Shown here: piece after piece, positions 1-5,072 of the stretch
Layout: each line of letters opens with the position of its first letter
How positions within the stretch are numbered: the stretch's first letter is position 1
From: DASZFV01 sp035546175
Lineage (GTDB): Bacteria > Myxococcota_A > Polyangia > Fen-1088
Length of the DNA: 15,021 nucleotides
Reading direction: 5' to 3'
NCBI GenBank assembly: GCA_035546175.1
Contig: DASZWW010000278.1
Span: 1 to 15,021 of the forward strand
Notes under the pieces: model-generated
What the model was told of the DNA's origin: nothing
Databases searched by the model: none
What the model saw: the letters and a program-made list of their open reading frames with translations, nothing else
Translations under genes and position numbers: made by a program

Positions 1-423
1 CCGCCCCGCCGTCGTCCTGACGCGCGCCGCGCGCGCCGCCGCGTCGACCTCGAACGAGGCCAGCCCCTCGCCCTCGACGACGTCGACGCCGCGAGCGCGG
101 GCCTGCGCGACGAGGTCGGCGTCGAACTCGGAGCGGCGCACGACGTCGACGGGCCGGCCGAGCCGCACGTCGCGCGCGTGGCGGCCGTACACGATGCGCC
201 CCTCTCGGCAGGGCACGTGCGGCACGCGCACCTCGAGCCCGAGCGCCGCCAGGGCCGCGCGCGCGTGGCCCGTGAGCCCGCCGCCGCAAGGCTTGTCGCG
301 CGGGAAGCGCGCCTTGTCGAGCACGAGCACGCGCGCCCCCGGCGCCTCGCGCGCGAGCGCGACCGCCGTCGCGACGCCCGCCGGCCCCGCGCCCGAGATG
401 ATCACGTCGTGGTCGACGGTCAC
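1..423 (-). CDS. FAD-dependent oxidoreductase, geranylgeranyl-reductase family (5' part, runs off the window)
   Basis: The reading frame opens with GTG at 423 and stays open for 141 codons to the window edge, so only the N-terminal part is present. Residues 11-16 (GAGPAG) form the Rossmann dinucleotide-binding loop after a first beta strand (VIIS), and D36 at the end of the second strand (RVLVLDK) is placed to bind the FAD ribose. Residues 45-51 (KPCGGGLT region) and the RRSEFDADL stretch at 96-104 are characteristic of the geranylgeranyl reductase/menaquinone-associated flavoprotein family, which reduces isoprenoid double bonds or acts as a halogenase/epoxidase-like monooxygenase relative. 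The true substrate cannot be told. It follows the small lipoprotein gene by 37 bases and may be the last gene seen of the same transcription unit. No clear Shine-Dalgarno sequence is visible. The family is well supported; the reaction is not. Confidence 0.85.
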   Translation of the reverse strand, partial: MTVDHDVIISGAGPAGVATAVALAREAPGARVLVLDKARFPRDKPCGGGLTGHARAALAALGLEVRVPHVPCREGRIVYGRHARDVRLGRPVDVVRRSEFDADLVAQARARGVDVVEGEGLASFEVDAAARAARVRTTAGR

Positions 424-460
424 GCGCCGTTTATAGCAGCGCTGCGCCGGCGCGCCGAGC

Positions 461-1117
461 TCAGAGTTGGGCCGCGATCTTGCCGTTGATCGTGATGTCG
501 ACCATGCCCGTGGGGTTCGTGCCCGTCGGGACGACGACCGTGGTCGCGGCGATGAAGTTGAACGGCGTGCCGAAGTTCTGCCCGTACATCGTGAAGAGGG
601 CGTCGGCGCCCGGCTCCTTGGTGACGTCGCCGCTCGCGTTCGTGCCCGCCGGGATCATCGGCACAGTGGCGAACTTCTGGGCCCGCGGGTCCGACGGGTC
701 CTTGACGCCGTCGGGCGCGAGGTAGAGCTCGATGGGCGGGATGGCGATGTTGGACGTGTTCACGACGGCGTAGCTCATGCTCTCGAGCGTGATGTCGGCC
801 AGGGTCTGGCTGTTGACGCTCGAGAGCACGCCGACCTCCATCTTGAGGTTGACCGAGTTCCAGACGGACAGCGGGACGTGCGCCGCGCAGACGTTCGAGT
901 CGCAGACCAGCGGCGACACGCAGGCGGGGCCGCACGGGATGGGCTGGTTGGGCGTCCCCGCCGGGAGCGAGAACTGCGACGCGCTGAACGTGTAGTGCTT
1001 CGTGGGCAGGTCGAACGTCACCTTGGTGATGTCCGAGCTGATGAGGCCGCACCCGAGCGCGCCCAGCAGCAGGAGCCCCGAGAGGCGGGCCAGCGAGAGA
1101 GAACGCATGGGCGTCAT
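461..1117 (-). CDS. small exported lipoprotein, unknown function
   Basis: The protein is 218 residues. The chosen ATG at 1117 lies 8 bases after GAGGAG, the best ribosome site in the window; a second in-frame ATG at 1108 is possible. The frame is open further upstream but inside meaB, so that extension is rejected. Residues 1-22 form a lipoprotein-type signal (basic start, LSGLLLLGALG) ending at C23; the box ALGC is slightly unusual at the -3 and -2 positions but fits lipidation. After it come a beta-rich segment (about 30-60), a cluster of four cysteines (62, 66, 72, 77) likely to form two disulfides in the periplasm, and a beta-rich C-terminal half ending in VDITINGKIAAQL. This resembles the beta-sandwich lipoproteins common in myxobacteria, but I do not recognise the family. 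It starts 20 bases after the meaB stop codon and is probably co-transcribed. Confidence 0.85.
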   Translation of the reverse strand: MTPMRSLSLARLSGLLLLGALGCGLISSDITKVTFDLPTKHYTFSASQFSLPAGTPNQPIPCGPACVSPLVCDSNVCAAHVPLSVWNSVNLKMEVGVLSSVNSQTLADITLESMSYAVVNTSNIAIPPIELYLAPDGVKDPSDPRAQKFATVPMIPAGTNASGDVTKEPGADALFTMYGQNFGTPFNFIAATTVVVPTGTNPTGMVDITINGKIAAQL

Positions 1118-1125
1118 TTTATCAT

Positions 1126-1131
1126 CTCCTC
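1126..1131 (-). promoter_or_regulatory. strong Shine-Dalgarno site for the small lipoprotein
   Basis: On the minus strand GAGGAG is followed by 8 bases and ATG (1117). It lies in an unusually A-rich stretch (about 1111-1143) formed by the meaB stop region, which should leave the start site unstructured. It fixes the start of the 218-residue lipoprotein against a longer upstream frame. Confidence 0.75.
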
Positions 1132-1136
1132 GTTTT

Positions 1137-2108
1137 TTATTTGCGGGTGGCGGCCAGCAGCGCGTCGGCGGCCGACCAGGGATCGAGCGCGCGGGCGGCG
1201 ACGGCGTCGATCGTCGGGGCGAACGGCCCCGGGTTCTCGTCACCGCCGATGGCCGCCCGCGCCGCGTCTTGAGTGATCTCACTCACGATGGCGACGACCT
1301 GCGCCGCGGCCTGACGGCGGCGCCGTCGCGCGCGCTCCGGTGCGGGCGCGGCGCGCGCGGCCTCGAGGGCGCGCACGAGCTCCGCCGTCCCCTCGCCCGT
1401 CGAGGCGGCGGTGCGCACGAGCGCGGGCGCGGCCCGCGGCGCCTCGCCGGGCCAGGCGTGCCGCTCGGCGATCTGGAGCATCGTCGTGAGATCGCGCAGC
1501 GCGGCCTCCGCGCCCTCGCGGTCACACTTGTTGACGACGAGGACGTCGGCGATCTCGAGCAGCCCGGCCTTGAGCGCCTGCACGCCGTCGCCGAGCCCGG
1601 GCGCCGTCACGACGACGACGGCGTCGGCCATGCGCGCGACGTCGATCTCCGCCTGCCCGACGCCCACCGTCTCGACGAAGACGAGGGGGAAGCCCGCGGC
1701 GTCGAGGACGGCCACGGCCGCCGCGGTCGAGCGCGAGAGCCCGCCGAGCTGGCCGCGCGTCGCGAGCGAGCGGATGAAGACGCCCTCGTCCGTGGCGTGG
1801 CGCTGCATGCGCACCCGATCGCCGAGCAGCGCGCCGCCCGAGAACGGGCTCGAGGGATCGACGGCGACGACGCCGACCCGCGCCCCCGTCGCGCGGTAGA
1901 CGGCGATGAGCTGGTCGACGAGCGTCGACTTGCCGACGCCGGGCGCGCCCGTGACGCCGACCACGAACGCGCCGCCCGTGCGCCCGTAGAGCGCCGCGAG
2001 CGCCTGGCGCGCGCCCGAGACGCCGTCGTCGAGATCGCGCATGAGGCGCGCGGCGGCCCGCAGGTCGCCGCCCAGGATCGCCTTCGCCCGGTCGGCGGGC
2101 TCGTTCAA
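1137..2108 (-). CDS. meaB: MeaB, methylmalonyl-CoA mutase-associated G3E GTPase
   Basis: The protein has 323 residues, the usual length for MeaB/ArgK. The P-loop GAPGVGKS is at 54-61, the family block VDPSSPFSGGALLGDR at 83-98, the switch/G3 element ETVGVGQ at 146-152 and the base-recognition motif NKCD at 193-196. MeaB proteins bind B12-dependent acyl-CoA mutases, gate cobalamin loading and protect the mutase from inactivation by GTP hydrolysis in the cytoplasm. The presence of a B12-binding mutase subunit three genes upstream agrees with this role. The start is a TTG at 2108; the upstream in-frame codons back to the acyl-CoA dehydrogenase stop hold no ATG, GTG or TTG, so TTG is the likely start. 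The gene begins 40 bases after the acyl-CoA dehydrogenase stop. The C-terminus (about 255-323) carries the usual helical dimerisation region, with an Arg-rich patch near 260-265. Confidence 0.96.
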   Translation of the reverse strand: MNEPADRAKAILGGDLRAAARLMRDLDDGVSGARQALAALYGRTGGAFVVGVTGAPGVGKSTLVDQLIAVYRATGARVGVVAVDPSSPFSGGALLGDRVRMQRHATDEGVFIRSLATRGQLGGLSRSTAAAVAVLDAAGFPLVFVETVGVGQAEIDVARMADAVVVVTAPGLGDGVQALKAGLLEIADVLVVNKCDREGAEAALRDLTTMLQIAERHAWPGEAPRAAPALVRTAASTGEGTAELVRALEAARAAPAPERARRRRRQAAAQVVAIVSEITQDAARAAIGGDENPGPFAPTIDAVAARALDPWSAADALLAATRK

Positions 2109-2148
2109 GCCCGACGCCCCCCGCGCGCCGGGGGCGATGGGGCCCCTC

Positions 2149-3303
2149 TCAAGATCCCCATTGGCGGAGCAGCTCGCGGGCGATGACCATCTTCTGCACC
2201 TCGTTCGTGCCCTCGCCGATCTCGCCGAGCTTGGCGTCGCGCATGTAGCGCTCGACGTCGAACTCCCGCGTGTAGCCGTAGCCGCCGTGGATCTGCACGG
2301 CCGCGTTGCAGGCGCGCATCGTGGCGCGCGCCGCGTAGTACTTCGCCGTCGCCGACTCCTGGGTGGTCTTGAGCTTGGCGTCCTGCATGATGGCCGCGCG
2401 CCACACGAGCAGCCGGGCGGCGTCGAGCTCCGTCGCCATGTCGGCCAGCATGTGCTGGATGGCCTGGAAGTCGGCGATGGGCCTGTCGAACTGGACGCGC
2501 TCGCGGGCGTACTTGAGCGAGGCCTCGAGCGCCGCGCGCCCGATGCCCACCGCCCAGGCGCCGATGCCGATGCGCCCCTTGTCGAGGATCTTGAGCGTGT
2601 CGAAGAAGCCCTGGTCGATCTCGCCGAGGCGCTGGTCGTCGGGGACCTCGCACTCCTCGAAGACGAGCTCCGTCGTGTCGGAGGCGTGCAGCCCCATCTT
2701 CTCGATGCGCTTGCCCGTGCGGAAGCCCGGCGTGCCCCGCTCCACGATGAAGGCCGTCAGCCCCTTGGCCTTCTTCTCGGGGCTCGTCGAGGCGAGCACG
2801 ACGTAGATCGAGCCCACCGAGCCCTGGGTGATGAACGTCTTCGTGCCGTTGATGACCCAGCGGTCGGTCCCGCGCGGCACGGCGCGCGTGCGGGCCGCGC
2901 CCGCGTCCGAGCCCGAGCCCGGCTCGGTGAGCCCCCAGCCGCCGAGCGCCTGCCCCGAGGCGAGCCGCGGCAGGTACTTCCGGCGCTGGGCCTCGTTGCC
3001 GGCGAGGTAGAGGTGCCCCGTGCACAGCGAGTTGTGCGAGGCCATGGTCAGGCCCACCGAGGCGTCGGCGCGCGCGATCTCCTCGAGCGCGACGACGTAG
3101 TCGTGGAACTTCATGCCCGCGCCGCCGTACTCCTCGGGGATCTGCATGCCGAGCAGGCCCATCTCGCCCATGGGCTGGATGATCTCGTGCGGGAAGACCT
3201 CCTCCTCGTCCCAGCGGCGCGCGTTCGGCACGATGATGCGCTCGGCGAGCTCGCGCACGGACCGCTGCAGGACGATCTGGTCGTCGGAGAGCTCGAAGTT
3301 CAC
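2149..3303 (-). CDS. acyl-CoA dehydrogenase (short/branched-chain type)
   Basis: The 384-residue product has the standard length and order of the acyl-CoA dehydrogenase family: N-terminal helical domain (1-120), the signature GLTEPGSGSDA at 124-134 in the middle beta domain that binds FAD and substrate, and the C-terminal helical domain with the second signature QIHGGYGYTREFDVERY (337-353). E364 in IGEGTNE is in the position of the catalytic base of short- and medium-chain enzymes. It oxidises an acyl-CoA to the 2-enoyl-CoA and passes electrons to ETF. The neighbouring B12 mutase subunit and MeaB suggest a short or branched substrate, but this is inference. The GTG start at 3303 follows GGAGG by 6 bases and overlaps the stop of the upstream cupin gene as GTGA, implying translational coupling. 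A frame extension far upstream is out of frame with the real upstream genes and is ignored. Confidence 0.95.
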   Translation of the reverse strand: MNFELSDDQIVLQRSVRELAERIIVPNARRWDEEEVFPHEIIQPMGEMGLLGMQIPEEYGGAGMKFHDYVVALEEIARADASVGLTMASHNSLCTGHLYLAGNEAQRRKYLPRLASGQALGGWGLTEPGSGSDAGAARTRAVPRGTDRWVINGTKTFITQGSVGSIYVVLASTSPEKKAKGLTAFIVERGTPGFRTGKRIEKMGLHASDTTELVFEECEVPDDQRLGEIDQGFFDTLKILDKGRIGIGAWAVGIGRAALEASLKYARERVQFDRPIADFQAIQHMLADMATELDAARLLVWRAAIMQDAKLKTTQESATAKYYAARATMRACNAAVQIHGGYGYTREFDVERYMRDAKLGEIGEGTNEVQKMVIARELLRQWGS

Positions 3304-4601
3304 GGCTTGCCTCCGGGCGGCGTCGCGGCTCCCTTCGGCGGGCCCTTGACGTCGAGGTAGCGCTGTTCGGGGCCGGCGGGGGCGAAGAGCTGGATCATGA
3401 TCGTCTTGTCGGGCGTGTTGAAGGCCGTCAGGTTCGGCGAGTTCTCGGGGACGTGGTACGCGGTGTCGGGGCCGAAGGGGAACGACTCGGCGCCCACCGT
3501 GAGCACGCCGCCCCCCGTGACGACGTACGAGATCTCCGCCGACAACGGGTGCAGGTGGCGCGGGATCTGGGCGCCCGGGTCGGCCTCGAGGATCCCGAGG
3601 TACGCCGTCGTGTGGCCCGTGTTCTCGGGCGTGAGCAGCTTGCGCACGCGCACCTTGCCGTTCCCGATGGGGATGGGGTCGACCTTCGCCGCCGTCGCGA
3701 CGGTCCACTTGACGGGCGCGGCCGCGCCCGAGGCGGGGCCGCCCGCGTCGCCGGTCCCGTGGATCACCTCGAAGCCCGCGCGGCCCTGCGGATCTTTCGG
3801 GTCGCGGAACACGCGCTCGGGCCCCATGGGCACGAAGTAGACGAGGATCTCGGCGGGGCTCTGGCGGCCCATGTTCTCGATGACGTGCGGCGCGCCGATG
3901 GGGATGAACATCGCCATGCCCTCGTCGAGCCGCTCGGGCGGCGTGCCCGGCTGGCTGAGGATGCGCGCGTGGCCCTTGAGGACGTAGAGGATCTCGGCGA
4001 CGGGGTGCTTGTGCATCGCGATGCGGCTCGCGGGCGCGACGGTGAGCAGCGACAGGGACGCCTGGCGGGCGTGCATGGTCTTCTCGTCGACGAGCAGCTT
4101 CACGGAGAAGGGCGGCGGCGCCGAGGGAGAGACGCCCGGCTTGCCCCTGGGGGCCTTGGCGCCCTTCGCGCCCGGCCCGTGCTCGGGCGCGTCGGCGGCC
4201 TTGATCGTGAACTGCGCCGCCTGCTGGTCGAAGTCGAGGGGCACGATGACGGTGCTCCCGGGATCGATGCCCGCGAACGACCACGTCGCCGCGCTCGTCT
4301 CGAGGCAGGCGAGGAGCACGGGCGAGCCGGCCTCGTCGCGCGCCGGCCCCGCCTTCGTGACCTTGCCACCCTCGCCCACGTCGACGGCGAGGTCGATCTT
4401 GCCGCCGACCTCCATCGTGTCGGCGAGGGCCTTCTCGAAGCAGCGGTGCACCTCGGCGCCGTGCGCGACCAGCGCGTCCTGGAGGATGCGCGAGATGCGC
4501 TGCTCCTCGGTCTCGAGGCGCGCGTTGGCGCGCGCGGGCGCGGCGCCCCACCCGGTCGTCACCGCGGCCAGCGCCGCCAGCCAGAGGCCCCGGGCCCTCA
4601 C
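3300..4601 (-). CDS. exported protein with AgmX/TonB-like domain and two cupin domains
   Basis: The protein is 433 residues. A signal peptide (1-25, ending APARA) predicts a periplasmic location. Residues about 35-125 look like an AgmX/TonB-C-type domain: HRCFEKAL, then GKIDLAVDVGEGGKV, then a second Cys in LLACLETSAATWSF; C54 and C99 are the expected disulfide pair. A Gly/Pro/Lys linker (138-163) leads to cupin 1 (about 180-258), where H197, H199, E203 and H239 match the complete metal-binding pattern. Cupin 2 (about 328-408) has H349, H351 and E356 but N390 where the fourth ligand His should be. The function is unknown; binding or turnover of a small molecule is a reasonable guess. The GTG start at 4601 overlaps the B12-subunit stop (GTGA) and its own stop overlaps the dehydrogenase start (GTGA), so it is firmly inside the operon despite being exported. 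Confidence 0.85.
   Translation of the reverse strand: MRARGLWLAALAAVTTGWGAAPARANARLETEEQRISRILQDALVAHGAEVHRCFEKALADTMEVGGKIDLAVDVGEGGKVTKAGPARDEAGSPVLLACLETSAATWSFAGIDPGSTVIVPLDFDQQAAQFTIKAADAPEHGPGAKGAKAPRGKPGVSPSAPPPFSVKLLVDEKTMHARQASLSLLTVAPASRIAMHKHPVAEILYVLKGHARILSQPGTPPERLDEGMAMFIPIGAPHVIENMGRQSPAEILVYFVPMGPERVFRDPKDPQGRAGFEVIHGTGDAGGPASGAAAPVKWTVATAAKVDPIPIGNGKVRVRKLLTPENTGHTTAYLGILEADPGAQIPRHLHPLSAEISYVVTGGGVLTVGAESFPFGPDTAYHVPENSPNLTAFNTPDKTIMIQLFAPAGPEQRYLDVKGPPKGAATPPGGKP
3310..3314 (-). promoter_or_regulatory. Shine-Dalgarno site for the acyl-CoA dehydrogenase
   Basis: On the minus strand GGAGG lies 6 bases before the GTG at 3303 and inside the end of the upstream cupin gene. It confirms GTG as the start, and with the GTGA overlap it favours re-initiation by ribosomes finishing the upstream gene. 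Confidence 0.75.
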
Positions 4602-5023
4602 GCCGCCGCCCCCCCGACGCGCGGCCGCAGCTCGCGCTCGATCCAGGCGACGATGTCCGCCGTCGACGTGCCCGGCTTGAAGATCGCCGCCACGCCCAGC
4701 TTGGCCAGGGCCGCGACGTCCTCGTCCGGCACGATGCCGCCGCCGAAGACGACGACCTCGCCGGCGCCGCGCGCGCGCCGCGCCTCGAGCACGGCCGGGA
4801 AGTGCGTCATGTGGGCGCCCGACATGATCGAGAGCCCGACCGCGTCCACCGACTCCTGCACGGCCGCCGCCGCGATCATCTCGGGCGTCTGGTGCAGGCC
4901 CGTGTAGACGACCTCGTAGCCCGCGTCGGCCAGGGCGCGGGCCACCACCTTGGCGCCGCGGTCGTGGCCGTCGAGGCCGGGCTTGGCGACGAGGATCCGG
5001 AGCTTGCGGGGGGGCGCGGACAC
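4598..5023 (-). CDS. cobalamin-binding small subunit of an acyl-CoA mutase (methylmalonyl-CoA or isobutyryl-CoA mutase type)
   Basis: The 141-residue protein is a stand-alone B12-binding domain. D18-x-H20-x-x-G23 (in PGLDGHDRGAK) is the base-off/His-on motif whose His20 would coordinate cobalt. SIMSGAHMTHFP (about 85-96), FGGGIVPDED (about 113-122) and KPGTST (about 136-141 of the usual domain, near the end here) are the other nucleotide-loop elements of the methylmalonyl-CoA mutase C-terminal domain. The size matches the separate small subunits of split mutases, which pair with a large TIM-barrel subunit; none is present in the window. MeaB and an acyl-CoA dehydrogenase downstream support a propionate/branched-chain pathway. 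The GTG at 5023 is the start; there is no clear Shine-Dalgarno sequence. The gene starts 49 bases after the stop of the large lipoprotein gene. Which acyl-CoA is isomerised cannot be decided. Confidence 0.93.
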   Translation of the reverse strand: MSAPPRKLRILVAKPGLDGHDRGAKVVARALADAGYEVVYTGLHQTPEMIAAAAVQESVDAVGLSIMSGAHMTHFPAVLEARRARGAGEVVVFGGGIVPDEDVAALAKLGVAAIFKPGTSTADIVAWIERELRPRVGGAAA

Positions 5024-5072
5024 GAACGGATCTTATCCCATCCGCCGCGCTCCGTCGTGGGCGAGTGAACCG

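Noticed and set aside
178..489. Plus-strand open frames opposite the FAD oxidoreductase
   Set aside because: They are Arg/Ala-rich shadows; the minus frame holds the GAGPAG and PCGGGL motifs.
3304..4551. Upstream extension of the acyl-CoA dehydrogenase frame
   Set aside because: It lies within the cupin gene in another frame. The family N-terminus starts exactly at GTG 3303 with a good Shine-Dalgarno site.
5024..5072. Promoter before the B12-subunit gene
   Set aside because: TAAGAT on the minus strand resembles a -10 box, but there is no acceptable -35 at the right distance and it would leave almost no leader.
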